A DNA stretch of 64,000 nucleotides from Aquibium sp. ELW1220 (GCF_030398385.1 NZ_JAOAOQ010000006.1:186001-250000), one strand, 5' to 3'. Shown: positions 49,362 to 59,605, counted from the stretch's first letter. Translations and numbers: made by a program. The notes: a model not told the origin generated them from the sequence alone.

Positions 49362-50264
49362 CTAGCCCGCGTCGGCTGCCGCCCGCCGGCGCCCGCTCCA
49401 CTCCGCGATCGCGATACCGGCGAAGGCGAGCGCGATGGCGACCACGTGGTAGCCGTGCAGCATCTCGCCCAGCACCATGAGCGACAGCAGCGTTCCGAAG
49501 ATCGGCACGAGGTTGATGAAAAGCCCGGCCCGGTTCGCGCCGATCATCTCCACGCCGCGCATGTAGAACACCTGCGACAGCAGCGAGGGAAAGATGGCCG
49601 TGTAGGCCACGCAGCCCCATCCCGTCGCGTCGGGCCAGATCAGGGCGCCTGCGGCGTGCTCGGCAATGGCGAAGGGCACCGAGGTCAGGCAGGCCGCCGC
49701 CGACAGCACGATCATGTAGCTCTGCCAGTGGATCGCCGGCCGGTAGCGCAGGAAGACCGTGTAACCGGCATAGACCAGCACTGCGACCAGCACCAGCGCG
49801 TCGCCGCGGTTCAGGTCGAGCCTCAGGAGACCTCCAAGGTCGCCATGCGCGGCCGTCAGCACCACCCCGACGAAGGTGAGGAGGAAACCAAAGATCTGGC
49901 CGGCGAAGACGCGCTGCCTGAAGATCAGGAAGTTCAGCGCGAAGATCGCCATGGGGATTCCGGCGTGCTCGATGCTGCCGTTGACCGCGGACGTGTAGAG
50001 AAAGGCGCCGTACAGCGCGAGATTGAACGCCGCGAAGCCGAAGAAGCCCATCGCCGACAGATAGGCCAGCCGCGGCCGGATCGCCGCCCAGTCGGCCCGG
50101 AACTGCCTGTGGCCGATCAGGTAGAGCAGCCCGAAGGCGACGGTCCACCGCAGCACCACGAAGAGCATGGGCGAGACGTGCCCGACCGCCATCTTTCCGG
50201 CCACGGCATTGCCGCCCCAGAACATCGTCGTCAACAGGAGCAGGACATAGGCCGCTCGGTGCAT
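49362..50264 (-). CDS. DMT-superfamily (EamA) transporter
   Basis: Ten-helix drug/metabolite transporter of 300 residues with two EamA repeats: the first from WGGNAVAGKMAVGHVSPMLFVVLRW, the second from GDALVLVAVLVYAGYTVFLRYRPAIHWQSYMIVLSAAACL, ending NLVPIFGTLLSLMVLGEMLHGYHVVAIALAFAGI, which is the typical last pair of helices. The substrate is unknown. Divergent from purA; the 194-base spacer contains both promoters. Confidence 0.92.
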   Translation of the reverse strand: MHRAAYVLLLLTTMFWGGNAVAGKMAVGHVSPMLFVVLRWTVAFGLLYLIGHRQFRADWAAIRPRLAYLSAMGFFGFAAFNLALYGAFLYTSAVNGSIEHAGIPMAIFALNFLIFRQRVFAGQIFGFLLTFVGVVLTAAHGDLGGLLRLDLNRGDALVLVAVLVYAGYTVFLRYRPAIHWQSYMIVLSAAACLTSVPFAIAEHAAGALIWPDATGWGCVAYTAIFPSLLSQVFYMRGVEMIGANRAGLFINLVPIFGTLLSLMVLGEMLHGYHVVAIALAFAGIAIAEWSGRRRAAADAG

Positions 50265-50458
50265 GAGGTCTGCCTTGGTTCGAGACCGCGCCGGGTTAGA
50301 AGCTCGTTCCGGCGAAGTAAACGATCAGCCGCGCAATTTGGTTGTACCTGTGCCACAAACCAGAGGGATGGGGGGTCGCGCGGGCCTGTGCGCCCCGCTA
50401 TAGAGGCCTGTCGTTTTTTTCGGCGCTGATCCTGCGCCGGCACAGGAAGGAAGCAGCA

Positions 50459-51757
<1,299 letters not shown>

Positions 51758-51828
51758 GCTGAAACTCCCGCGGGGGGCGGAGATGACCGCATCTGTCCGG
51801 GAGGGAAAAGTATAGGTCGAAGAGACAT

Positions 51829-53538
51829 ATGGCGGATTTCGTAGCGGTCCTGAAAAAGACCATCGAAGGCCTCGGCGAGACCACGCCCGACGTGCGCGAG
51901 AAGGTTTACCAGAAGGCGCGCATGACCATCGGCGCGAAGCTGGCTGCCCTCAACCCGCCGGCGTCGCCTGCGGTCGTCGACCGACAGCGCAGGGCGCTGG
52001 AGGAAGCGATCCGCAAGGTCGAGGCCGAGTACGCGGCGCTCGAGGCCGAGGACGAGCCGGAAGACGAGGTGGAAGACCCCCTCGACGAGCTCGACGCGCT
52101 GTTTTCCAGCCTTTCGAAGCCGCCGGTGAAGGCCGCGCCCGCAGCGCCGCGCGAAGATCCTGCGCCGCGCCCGGCCACGCCCGCGCCTGCAGCAGCTCCC
52201 GCCACCAAGGCCGCCGCGCAGGCGAGCACGGCTCCCGCCGCGATTGCCGCTTCGGCGGGCGCCCCGGCGGCAGCCGCACCCCTGGACGGGTTCAGGCCGG
52301 CACAGCCCCAGCCGGCTCAGGCGGCGCGCGGCTATGCGGCAATCGAGCCGGGACCCGAAGACGACGAGGAGACCCCCTACGAGACCGCGGACGACGAGCC
52401 TCTCTACGAGCACGCCGACGCTTACGACCCCTACGAAGAAGACACCGGTCCGTCCTCCCGGGACGACGATCCGCTGTCCGGCGCCATGGCGGCCGACGAT
52501 CGGCGCTACGGCGCTGCGCGAGCGCCGCTGGAGCCGTCCCGCGATCGCTCAGGCGTCGCCAAGATCGCGGCCGGTGCAGCTGCCGCCCTGATCGTCTTCG
52601 GCGGCCTCGGCTACGGCTTGTGGGCCAACCAGGACATGATCGGCTCGTTGTTCGGCGGCGACGACGTGGCGGCGGTGCGCCCTGCCCCCGAGGCGGCACC
52701 AGCACCGGCGCCGCTCGATCCGGAGCCGGCCGAGGAGGAGGAAGAGGAGATCGCCGCCGTAGCCCCCGCGCCGCTGGCAGCGGATGAAGCCGCCGACGAT
52801 TCCCCCGCCAGCGACGCCGCTCCCAAGTTCACCCAGCGGTTGACGCCGGACGGCAGCGAAGTCGACGACGGCCCCGCCAATGGCGTGCCGCTGATCGGCG
52901 AGGGCACCTCGATGGCGGCCGTCACGCCGGCCCCACCGGCCCCGGCCGCGTCGGCGGCGGCGCCTGCCTCCGACACCGCCGTTCCCGTCGGTCAGCGCGC
53001 CATCTTCTACGAGGAGCGGACCAGCGTCGCCCAGGGCTCGGCCGAGCCCGGCGCAACGGTCTGGTCGCTGATCCAGGAATCGCCCGGCAACGATCTGCCG
53101 CCCGAGCCGGCCATTCGCGCCGAGGCGAGCGTGCCCGGCCGCGACATCCAGCTTCGCATGACGATCCGCCGCAATGCCGACAAGTCGCTTCCGGCGAGCC
53201 ATATCGTCGAGCTGATCTTCATCACTCCGGATAACTTCGCCGGCGGCGCCGTCGACAACGTGCTGCGCATGACGATGAAGGAAAACGAGGAGTCCGCCGG
53301 CAGCGCGCTGGCAGGCATGACGGCCAAGATCGCCGACGGCTTCTTCCTTCTCGCACTCAACGACGAGAAGCAGGCGCGCGACGCCAACAACGCGCTGCTG
53401 CGCCGCCAGAACTGGATCGATGTCCCGATCGTCTACAAGTCGGGCCGCCGCGCCCTCATGACGATGGAGAAGGGAATACCCGGCGAACAGGTCTTCGAGC
53501 AGGCCCTGCGCGCATGGCAGGAAGCCGACAGCGGCTGA
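51829..53538 (+). CDS. Large Pro/Ala-rich single-pass membrane protein, conserved but uncharacterised
   Basis: Protein of 569 residues. Residues 1-70 are helical and charged (MADFVAVLKKTIEGLGETTPDVREKVYQKARMTIGAKL), followed by a low-complexity Ala/Pro/Glu/Asp linker to about 235, one transmembrane helix at about 246-266 (AGAAAALIVFGGLGYGLWA), a second low-complexity stretch, and a folded periplasmic domain from about 380 that ends with GRRALMTMEKGIPGEQVFEQALRAW. I know similar proteins next to purA in rhizobia but not their function; automatic labels such as CheA are caused by the linker. Topology suggests cytoplasmic N-terminus and periplasmic C-terminus. Confidence 0.82.
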   Translation: MADFVAVLKKTIEGLGETTPDVREKVYQKARMTIGAKLAALNPPASPAVVDRQRRALEEAIRKVEAEYAALEAEDEPEDEVEDPLDELDALFSSLSKPPVKAAPAAPREDPAPRPATPAPAAAPATKAAAQASTAPAAIAASAGAPAAAAPLDGFRPAQPQPAQAARGYAAIEPGPEDDEETPYETADDEPLYEHADAYDPYEEDTGPSSRDDDPLSGAMAADDRRYGAARAPLEPSRDRSGVAKIAAGAAAALIVFGGLGYGLWANQDMIGSLFGGDDVAAVRPAPEAAPAPAPLDPEPAEEEEEEIAAVAPAPLAADEAADDSPASDAAPKFTQRLTPDGSEVDDGPANGVPLIGEGTSMAAVTPAPPAPAASAAAPASDTAVPVGQRAIFYEERTSVAQGSAEPGATVWSLIQESPGNDLPPEPAIRAEASVPGRDIQLRMTIRRNADKSLPASHIVELIFITPDNFAGGAVDNVLRMTMKENEESAGSALAGMTAKIADGFFLLALNDEKQARDANNALLRRQNWIDVPIVYKSGRRALMTMEKGIPGEQVFEQALRAWQEADSG

Positions 53539-53568
53539 ACGGGCTCCAGGCGCTCCAGAGCCCGGCCG

Positions 53569-54336
53569 TCAGGCCGCGAGGCGCACCTGCATGGGCACCG
53601 GCAGGTTCATGAAGCCCGGCCGCGCGATGACATAGCCCTGCAGGTGGTCGATGCCGAGGTCGCACAGCACGGCATGCTCGCCTGCCGTCTCGATGCCTTC
53701 CGCGATCAGCGTGATCCCGAGGTCCTTCGCCATCACCACGATGCCGCGCACGATCGCGCGCCGAGCCCGGTCCGTATCGATGTCGCGGATGAGATCCATG
53801 TCCAGCTTGACGATGTCGGTCTGGAAGTTCGCCAGCAACCCGAGCCCGGCATAGCCGGCTCCGAAATCGTCGAGCGCCGTCAGGAAACCATACGACTTGT
53901 AGGCACGCACGATGTCCTTCACGTGGTCGGTATCGCGGATCATCTCGTCCTCGGTGAATTCGAAGATGATGCTGGACAGCGGGAAGCCCGTCTCGCGGGC
54001 CGTCTCGAGCGTCAGACGGATGCAGGCCTCGGCCTTGTAGACCGCATTCGGCATGAAGTTGATCGACAGTCGGGCTCCGAGATCGGCGAGCCCGAGCGAC
54101 GCCGCACTCCGGATCGCCATGCGGCGGCAGGCCTGGTCGAAGGCGTAGCGGTTTTCTTCAGTCACCCTGGCCAGCACCGTTCCCGCGCCTTCGCCGTTCT
54201 CGCCGCGCACCAGCGCCTCGTAGGCGAAGATCGAACCGTCGGCAGCCGACACGATCGGCTGGAAAGCCATCGCGATTCCACCGGGGAAGGCTTCGCCGTC
54301 GCGGCAGCCCGCGCAAGTCTGGTGACGGGATTTCAT
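53569..54336 (-). CDS. EAL-domain protein, predicted c-di-GMP phosphodiesterase
   Basis: Stand-alone EAL domain of 255 residues with no sensor domain. Catalytic motifs are intact: YEALVRG (EAL), N in LSINFMPNAV, E in FEFTEDE, DDFGAGYAGL, K in IVKLDMDLI, and EGIET near the end, so activity is plausible. The N-terminus has C8-x2-C11 (TCAGC) about ten residues before the fold, which could be a redox or metal site. It converges with the large hypothetical gene; a GGGCTC/GAGCCC hairpin lies in the 30-base gap. Confidence 0.9.
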   Translation of the reverse strand: MKSRHQTCAGCRDGEAFPGGIAMAFQPIVSAADGSIFAYEALVRGENGEGAGTVLARVTEENRYAFDQACRRMAIRSAASLGLADLGARLSINFMPNAVYKAEACIRLTLETARETGFPLSSIIFEFTEDEMIRDTDHVKDIVRAYKSYGFLTALDDFGAGYAGLGLLANFQTDIVKLDMDLIRDIDTDRARRAIVRGIVVMAKDLGITLIAEGIETAGEHAVLCDLGIDHLQGYVIARPGFMNLPVPMQVRLAA

Positions 54337-54480
54337 CGGTCCGGCAGTCCTGTGCTTCGTGGCAACGTCAGGCGCGGCGTTTGCGCCTGGCCCATCCTTG
54401 GCCGGGAAGTCTGAAGCCTCGGTTACCGTCGCGCGTAAAGTCGTTCGCCGGCAACGAGGGCGTGAACACGGGGCGCAAAC

Positions 54481-54512
54481 GAAAATCGCCGCCAGGCAGG
54501 CCCGGCGGCGAT
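54481..54512 (-). terminator. Rho-independent terminator of rpoH
   Basis: On the minus strand a nine-base perfect stem ATCGCCGCC/GGCGGCGAT with a ten-base loop is followed by TTTCGTTTG. It lies 28 bases after the rpoH stop in the 204-base gap before the EAL gene. Confidence 0.8.
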
Positions 54513-54540
54513 CAAGAATACCAGTTCCGCGGCTGCTGCT

Positions 54541-55452
54541 TCAGGCTTCGGCGCCTGCGTCGATGGTTCGCAGCGACTGCGCCTGGCGGCGGGCAGCAGC
54601 CTTCACCGCCTCCTGCACCTTTTCGAAGGCGCGCACCTCGATCTGGCGCACACGCTCGCGGCTGATGTCGAACTCCGAAGACAGTTCCTCGAGCGTCAGC
54701 GGGTCTTCAGACAGCCGCCGCGCCTCGAAGATGCGTCTCTCGCGTTCGTTGAGCACGTCCAGCGCGCCCGACAGCATACCCCGCCGGTTCTCCAGCTCGT
54801 CCTGCTCGACCAGCATCTCTTCCTGCGACTGGCTGTCGTCGACGAGCCAGTCCTGCCACTCGCCCGACTCGCCTTCGGTGGCGCGGATGGGCGCGTTCAG
54901 CGAAGCGTCGCCGGAGAGGCGCCGGTTCATCGACACCACCTCTTCCTCCGACACGTTCAGCCGCGTCGCGATCTCGGTAATCTGCTCGGGCTTGAGGTCG
55001 CCCTCTTCCAGCGCCTGGATCTTGCCCTTCACCTTGCGCAGGTTGAAGAACAGCCGCTTCTGGTTGGCCGTGGTGCCCATCTTCACCAGGCTCCAGGACC
55101 GCAGGATGTACTCCTGGATCGAGGCCTTGATCCACCACATCGCATAGGTGGCCAGGCGGAAGCCCCGGTCGGGCTCGAACTTCTTCACGGCCTGCATGAG
55201 GCCGACATTGCCTTCCGACACCACTTCGCCGATCGGCAGGCCGTAGCCGCGATAGCCCATCGCGATCTTGGCGACGAGGCGGAGATGGCTGGTGACGAGC
55301 TTGTGCGCCGCAGCGGTATCGCCATGCTCGTTGAACCGCTTGGCGAGCATGTACTCCTCCTGCGGCTGCAGCATCGGAAAGCGACGGATCTCTTCCAGGT
55401 AGCGGGCAAGGCCGCCTTCTCCGGAAACGATACTGGGTAATGACTGGGCCAT
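54541..55452 (-). CDS. rpoH: RNA polymerase sigma factor RpoH (heat-shock sigma-32)
   Basis: Sigma factor of 303 residues. Region 2 (HLRLVAKIAMGYRGYGLPIGEVVSEGNVGLMQAVKKFEPDRGFRLATYAMWWIKASIQEYIL), the RpoH box (QKRLFFNLRKVKGKIQ) that is unique to sigma-32, and region 4 (TLEELSSEFDISRERVRQIEVRAFEKVQ) are all present. The ATG at 55452 has GAGGGAGGG before it; the frame is open to 55605. A -35/-10 pair lies 90-120 bases upstream. Alphaproteobacteria often carry more than one RpoH; which one this is cannot be read here. Confidence 0.96.
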   Translation of the reverse strand: MAQSLPSIVSGEGGLARYLEEIRRFPMLQPQEEYMLAKRFNEHGDTAAAHKLVTSHLRLVAKIAMGYRGYGLPIGEVVSEGNVGLMQAVKKFEPDRGFRLATYAMWWIKASIQEYILRSWSLVKMGTTANQKRLFFNLRKVKGKIQALEEGDLKPEQITEIATRLNVSEEEVVSMNRRLSGDASLNAPIRATEGESGEWQDWLVDDSQSQEEMLVEQDELENRRGMLSGALDVLNERERRIFEARRLSEDPLTLEELSSEFDISRERVRQIEVRAFEKVQEAVKAAARRQAQSLRTIDAGAEA

Positions 55453-55542
55453 GAAGCGCCCTCCCTCTTCTCGTGTTAGACCCCCGGCGATCGGCAGGCC
55501 TGCGGACGCGGCCGTGCTCACGACGCACCACGACCTGCGATC

Positions 55543-55571
55543 AATATAGGAACGAAATCTGGCGATTTCAC
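55543..55571 (-). promoter_or_regulatory. Candidate promoter of rpoH
   Basis: On the minus strand GTGAAA (55571-55566) and TATATT (55548-55543) are separated by 17 bases, about 91 bases before the rpoH start codon. A GACAC-N3-GTGTC palindrome at 55587-55599 lies just upstream of the -35 and could be an operator. Confidence 0.5.
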
Positions 55572-55644
55572 GGTCGATGTCGGGACGACACGCTGTGTCA
55601 CCCACACGTGAACGGGCCGTGTAGCCGGGGTCTTCGTAGGGCGT

Positions 55645-56745
55645 TCAGCCCCGGCGCTTGATGGTCAAACCCTCGAACCCCGCCACGAGTTCCGCCATGT
55701 CGGGCGGAAGGGGCGTCTCGAACGACATCGCTTCCCCGGAAGCGGGATGGCGGAAGGAGAGCAGCCGCGCGTGCAGCGCCTGGCGGGGGAAGTCGCGGGC
55801 AAGGCTCTTCACCGGGTCGGGCAGGCGGTTCGCCTTGGTGCGGAATGCGGCGCCGTATTCGGGGTCCCCGACGAGCGGATGGCCGATATGGGCCATATGC
55901 ACGCGGATCTGGTGCGTTCGGCCGGTCTCCAGCCGGCACTCGACCAGGGCCGCCACGTCCTCCTTGCCCGCCAGCGAAAAGCGGCTCTCCACCTTGAAAT
56001 GCGTCACCGCGTGGCGGGCGTCGTCGCGGTCCTCGCTGACGACCGCCCGCTTGGTGCGGTCCCGGCCAGACCGGCCGAGCGCCGCGTCGATGGTGCCCGC
56101 GTTGCGCGGCGGCACGCCCCAGACCAGCGCCGCATAGGCCCGCTCGAGGTCGCCGCTGCGACCGTGATCGGCGAAGGCGTCCGACAGCGCCCGGTGCGCC
56201 GCGTCGGTCTTGGCCGCCACCATCACGCCGCTGGTGTCCTTGTCGAGCCGATGCACGATGCCCGGCCGCCTGACGCCGCCAATGCCCGAGAGCGATGCAC
56301 CGCAATGATGGATCAGCGCGTTGACCAGCGTCCCGGTCCAGTTGCCAGACCCGGGATGCACGACGAGCCCGGCCGGCTTGTCGATGACGATCAGGTGCTC
56401 GTCCTCGAACAGCACGGTCAGCGGGATGTCCTCGCCCTCGGGCTCGGCGGGTTCGGGCTCGGGGACCGCCAGCACGATCCGGTCGCCAGGCGCGATCTTG
56501 CGCTTCGGCTCCGTGACGGCAACGTCGCCGATACGCACCGACCCCTCGCGGATCAGCGCCTGGACCCGGCTGCGCGAATAGTCGCCGCCGAGCCTGGCCG
56601 TCAGCCACTGGTCGAGCCGTTCGCCCGCAGCAGCGGAATCGGCGACGAAGGCGCTTTCGCCTTCCAAATCGGGTTCGGCTTCGATATCAGGGGCTCGCGA
56701 CAGGGACTTGGCTCCGGAAAAATGCAGAAACCGACCTTCGATCAC
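55645..56745 (-). CDS. rluD: RluA-family pseudouridine synthase (RluD-like)
   Basis: rRNA/tRNA pseudouridine synthase of 366 residues with an S4 domain (RLDQWLTARLGGDYSRSRVQALIREGSVRIGD, about 43-75) and the catalytic HRLDKDTSGVMV (Asp near 168), then GRTHQIRVHMAHIGHPLVGDPEYG. RluD modifies the 1911-1917 loop of 23S rRNA. The ATG at 56745 overlaps the divergent next gene by 24 bases; a TTG at 56667 would avoid this. The 192-base gap to rpoH contains the rpoH promoter. Confidence 0.92.
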   Translation of the reverse strand: MIEGRFLHFSGAKSLSRAPDIEAEPDLEGESAFVADSAAAGERLDQWLTARLGGDYSRSRVQALIREGSVRIGDVAVTEPKRKIAPGDRIVLAVPEPEPAEPEGEDIPLTVLFEDEHLIVIDKPAGLVVHPGSGNWTGTLVNALIHHCGASLSGIGGVRRPGIVHRLDKDTSGVMVAAKTDAAHRALSDAFADHGRSGDLERAYAALVWGVPPRNAGTIDAALGRSGRDRTKRAVVSEDRDDARHAVTHFKVESRFSLAGKEDVAALVECRLETGRTHQIRVHMAHIGHPLVGDPEYGAAFRTKANRLPDPVKSLARDFPRQALHARLLSFRHPASGEAMSFETPLPPDMAELVAGFEGLTIKRRG

Positions 56746-57114
56746 GAACTCGCCGAACAGCCGCTCGATCCGGCTGCGGAACGGGTCCAGCGCAAGCTCA
56801 TGCGCTTCGTCGTCATCAACATCGGAATTCTGCTGGCGGCCGTTATGGCCGTGCTGGGCGCCGTTGTCTACAAGTCAGGCGTCTTCTCGTCGTCGAGCGA
56901 GCCCGCGGCGACCAATGCCGTGGTCCCCGCGTCCGCCGACATGCCCTTCGTCGAGGGCGTCATCGCCCTGCCGGCCGGCGCGCGCGTCGTTTCGCAGGCG
57001 CTCTCGGGCGACCGGCTGACGCTGCATGCCGTACTGCCGGGCGGCACCACCGCGATCTACCACTACGACCTCGCCCAGCGCCGCATGCTCGGCCGCTACG
57101 TGATCGCCGAGTGA
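56722..57114 (+). CDS. Small single-helix membrane protein, unknown function
   Basis: Unrecognised protein of 130 residues. A charged N-terminus (QKPTFDHELAEQPLDPAAERVQRKLMR) leads into one transmembrane helix (about 27-50, VVINIGILLAAVMAVLGAVVY) and a periplasmic beta-rich part (LPAGARVVSQALSGDRLTLHAVLPGGTTAIYHYDLAQRRMLGRYVI). The start CGGAAAAATG is weakly supported. It overlaps the 5' end of rluD head to head, and its TGA overlaps the GTG of the VOC gene. Confidence 0.78.
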   Translation: MQKPTFDHELAEQPLDPAAERVQRKLMRFVVINIGILLAAVMAVLGAVVYKSGVFSSSSEPAATNAVVPASADMPFVEGVIALPAGARVVSQALSGDRLTLHAVLPGGTTAIYHYDLAQRRMLGRYVIAE

Positions 57115-57518
57115 CCGCCCGACCGTCGCGCCGCATCGCCACCGTGGCGGTGCTCGTCGCCGACCAGGACGCGGCCATCCGCTGGTATCGCGACTGCCTC
57201 CGCCTCGACCTGCTGGAGGACGTCCCTCTCGGCGGCGGCAAGCGCTGGGTGGTCTTGGGCACGCCCGACGGCGGCGCCCGCATCCTGCTTGCCCGCGCCG
57301 AGGGGGACACCCAGCAGGCGCGCATAGGCGACCAGACCGGCGGCCGCGTCTTCCTGTTCCTGGAAACCGACGATTTCGACCGCGACCACGCCGCCATGCT
57401 CTCGAGGGGCGTCGTTTTCCTGGAGCAGCCGCGGCGCGAGGCCTATGGCACGGTCGCGGTCTTCGAGGATCTGCACGGCAATCGCTGGGACCTGATCGAG
57501 CCGAGGCGCGACGCCTGA
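57111..57518 (+). CDS. VOC-superfamily (glyoxalase-like) protein
   Basis: Vicinal-oxygen-chelate fold protein of 135 residues: VLVADQDAAIRWYRDCLRLDLLEDVPL, a typical beta-alpha-beta opening, then GRVFLFLETDDFDRDHAAMLSRGVVFLEQPRREAYGTVAVFEDLHGNRWDLIEP with the end strand that bears a metal ligand. Members include glyoxalases, fosfomycin resistance proteins and dioxygenases; the reaction is not predictable. The GTG start overlaps the preceding stop (GTGA), so translation is coupled. Confidence 0.88.
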   Translation: MTARPSRRIATVAVLVADQDAAIRWYRDCLRLDLLEDVPLGGGKRWVVLGTPDGGARILLARAEGDTQQARIGDQTGGRVFLFLETDDFDRDHAAMLSRGVVFLEQPRREAYGTVAVFEDLHGNRWDLIEPRRDA

Positions 57519-57596
57519 GGCCTGTTTTTCTGGACCTTCGCCTGCAAACTAACTATAAGCCCGCGAAATCCTGAAAAGACCGACGACAGGGGTGCC

Positions 57597-58346
57597 ATGG
57601 CTGGCCATTCACAGTTCAAGAACATCATGCATCGCAAAGGGCGCCAGGACGCCATGCGCTCCAAGATGTTTTCCAAGCTCGCGCGCGAAATCACCGTCGC
57701 CGCCAAGATGGGAATGCCCGATCCCGACATGAACCCGCGCCTGCGCCTGGCCATCCAGGCGGCCAAGACGCAGTCCATGCCGAAGGACAACATCCAGCGC
57801 GCCATCAACAAGGCCGCCGGCAACGACACCGAGAACTACGAGGAAGTGCGCTACGAAGGCTACGGTCCCGGCGGCGTCGCCGTCATCGTCGAGGCGCTGA
57901 CCGACAACCGCAACCGCTCCGCCTCCAACGTCCGCGCGGCTTTCACCAAGGCCGGCGGCGCGCTCGGCGAGACCGGTTCCGTCTCCTTCATGTGGGACCG
58001 CGCCGGCGAGATCTACTACCCGGCCGCGGCCGGCGATGCCGACAAGGTGATGGAAGCGGCGATCGAGGCCGGCGCCGAGGACATCCAGTCCGACGCCGAG
58101 GGCCACACCATCTACACCGCCTTCGAGGATCTGGGCGAGGTGTCGAAGGCGCTCGAGGCGACGCTCGGCGAGGCGGAATCCGTCAAGACCATCTGGAAGC
58201 CGCAGAACTCGATCCCGGTCGACGAAGACCGCGCCCAGTCTCTGATGAAGCTGATCGCCGTACTCGAGGACGACGACGACGTGCAGAACGTCTACGCCAA
58301 CTTCGAGGTCGACGAGGAGACGATGGCGAAGCTCTCCGCCGCCTGA
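57597..58346 (+). CDS. YebC/PmpR family regulatory protein (TACO1)
   Basis: Member of the YebC family, 249 residues, with the invariant N-terminus [38 protein letters not shown] and NRIRTA-like [36 protein letters not shown]. Recent work connects the family to relief of ribosome stalling; older literature calls it a transcriptional regulator. Often sits near ruvC, but not here. The RDD gene follows after 73 bases. Confidence 0.95.
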   Translation: MAGHSQFKNIMHRKGRQDAMRSKMFSKLAREITVAAKMGMPDPDMNPRLRLAIQAAKTQSMPKDNIQRAINKAAGNDTENYEEVRYEGYGPGGVAVIVEALTDNRNRSASNVRAAFTKAGGALGETGSVSFMWDRAGEIYYPAAAGDADKVMEAAIEAGAEDIQSDAEGHTIYTAFEDLGEVSKALEATLGEAESVKTIWKPQNSIPVDEDRAQSLMKLIAVLEDDDDVQNVYANFEVDEETMAKLSAA

Positions 58347-58419
58347 TCGGCTGCATCTTTCAGTTGAACTCCGGCGCGGTTTGAGCCACTCCTTCTGGAA
58401 GGAGTGGGGGAACTGTTTG

Positions 58420-59205
58420 ATGAGTGACGGTGCGACGAGCGATGCAGCGCGGCGGGCCGGCTTCTGGCGGCGCGCGGCGGCATTTCTGGTCGATCTGGCG
58501 GTGGTTTCCATCCCGCTTCAGATCGTGGTCGCCATGTTGTTTGCCTGGACGAACGGCGGGATACAGGGAGGGTTTGGCTTCGTGCTCAAGACCTGCTCGC
58601 CTGTGGGCGGACTTCCCCCGGGGCTGCAGACGAAAATTGCCGATCCCACCAGCTTCGTCGACTGCCGCTCGTCGCTGCTGGGAGCCGATACGTCTCGCTA
58701 CCTGCTCGTCGCCAGATCTGAAACGCAGGGCGCAACGACGACCGGTGTTTTCGAGACGTTCTGGCTCGACTCCAGCGGGCAACTCGCGGAGTTGCCGGTC
58801 TACAACGTCTCCTGGATCGCTGGACTTGCCCTGCTTGCCTATTTCGTCGGGATGGAGGGCCTCCGGGGACAGACGGTCGGCAAACGGCTCCTCGGAATCC
58901 GGACGATCGTCATCTCTCGGGGCCGCACGATCGGAGCAGGCATCTACCGCGCCCTCGCGCGCCGTCTGGCCATGATGCTCTTCACGCTCGCGACCTTGCC
59001 CGCCTGGGCGATGGCCGCATGGAACGGCGACGACATGGCTGCGGTGCCGCAGCTTCTGGTCGACCCGACCTACCGGGCGGTGAACCTGGCCGGCATCGCC
59101 CTCGGCGTCGCCTGGTTCGTCTGGATCACCGTGTCGATGGCGCGCAAGCGCGACCCGATCTACGATCGCATCGTCGGCACGGCCGTCATTCGTACATCAT
59201 CATGA
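58420..59205 (+). CDS. RDD-family membrane protein
   Basis: Membrane protein of 261 residues with the RDD hallmark RRAAAFLVDLAVVSIPLQIVVAMLF (Arg near 12 and Asp near 20), a long external loop with two cysteines (near 53 and 78), and the second part with EGLRGQTVGKRLLGIRTIV and RDPIYDRIVGTAVI. Function of the family is unclear. A same-frame TTG at 58381 is rejected in favour of the ATG at 58420. Its TGA overlaps the ATG of the Rdx gene. Confidence 0.88.
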   Translation: MSDGATSDAARRAGFWRRAAAFLVDLAVVSIPLQIVVAMLFAWTNGGIQGGFGFVLKTCSPVGGLPPGLQTKIADPTSFVDCRSSLLGADTSRYLLVARSETQGATTTGVFETFWLDSSGQLAELPVYNVSWIAGLALLAYFVGMEGLRGQTVGKRLLGIRTIVISRGRTIGAGIYRALARRLAMMLFTLATLPAWAMAAWNGDDMAAVPQLLVDPTYRAVNLAGIALGVAWFVWITVSMARKRDPIYDRIVGTAVIRTSS

Positions 59206-59489
59206 AGCCCGTCATCCGCATCACCTACTGCACCCAGTGCCAATGGCTCCTGCGCGCCGCCTGGATGGCACAGGAGCTTTTGTCGACCTTCGGCGCCGAC
59301 ATCGGCGAGGTGGCGCTGGTGCCGGGCACCGGCGGCGTCTTCGAGATCGCCTGCGACGGCGTCATGATCTGGGAGCGCAAGCGCGACGGCGGCTTTCCGG
59401 AGGCCAAGGTGCTCAAGCAGAAGGTGCGCGACGTGGTGTGGCCGGAGCGCGACCTCGGGCATTCGGATCGGCCGGCGGCGGTCCCGTGA
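59202..59489 (+). CDS. Rdx/SelW-SelT-SelH-like thioredoxin-fold protein, Cys form
   Basis: Small redox protein of 95 residues. The N-terminus KPVIRITYCTQCQWLLRAAWMAQELL contains C10-x2-C13; in selenoprotein W relatives the second position is selenocysteine, here it is cysteine. The end of the domain, VFEIACDGVMIWERKRDGGFPEAKVLKQKVRD, is also typical. Function of bacterial members is unknown. It overlaps the RDD gene by four bases (ATGA) and ends at a strong terminator. Confidence 0.93.
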   Translation: MKPVIRITYCTQCQWLLRAAWMAQELLSTFGADIGEVALVPGTGGVFEIACDGVMIWERKRDGGFPEAKVLKQKVRDVVWPERDLGHSDRPAAVP

Positions 59490-59556
59490 GCGCGAAATGG
59501 CCATTGTAACCACCTTGCCCGCCGCAGGCGATGATGACGTCCGGTCGTCGCCAACA

Positions 59557-59582
59557 AAAAACCCCGCCGAGGCGGGGTTTTT
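59557..59582. terminator. Bidirectional terminator between the Rdx gene and rpmE
   Basis: Stem AAAAACCCCGCC/GGCGGGGTTTTT with a two-base loop, palindromic so that both strands end in a T-run. It serves the plus-strand Rdx gene and the minus-strand rpmE. Confidence 0.92.
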
Positions 59583-59605
59583 GCGGTAAGGAAGATCGCG
59601 GCGGC

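Noticed and set aside
50421-50440. CGGCGC/GCGCCG hairpin before purA considered as a terminator or riboswitch
   Set aside because: The T-run lies before the stem on the plus strand and becomes an A-run on the minus strand; no known purine riboswitch elements are visible.
55587-55622. Small palindromes between rluD and rpoH considered as the rluD start of a terminator
   Set aside because: Stems of only five bases and no T-tract; they are upstream of rluD's stop direction and more likely belong to the rpoH promoter region.
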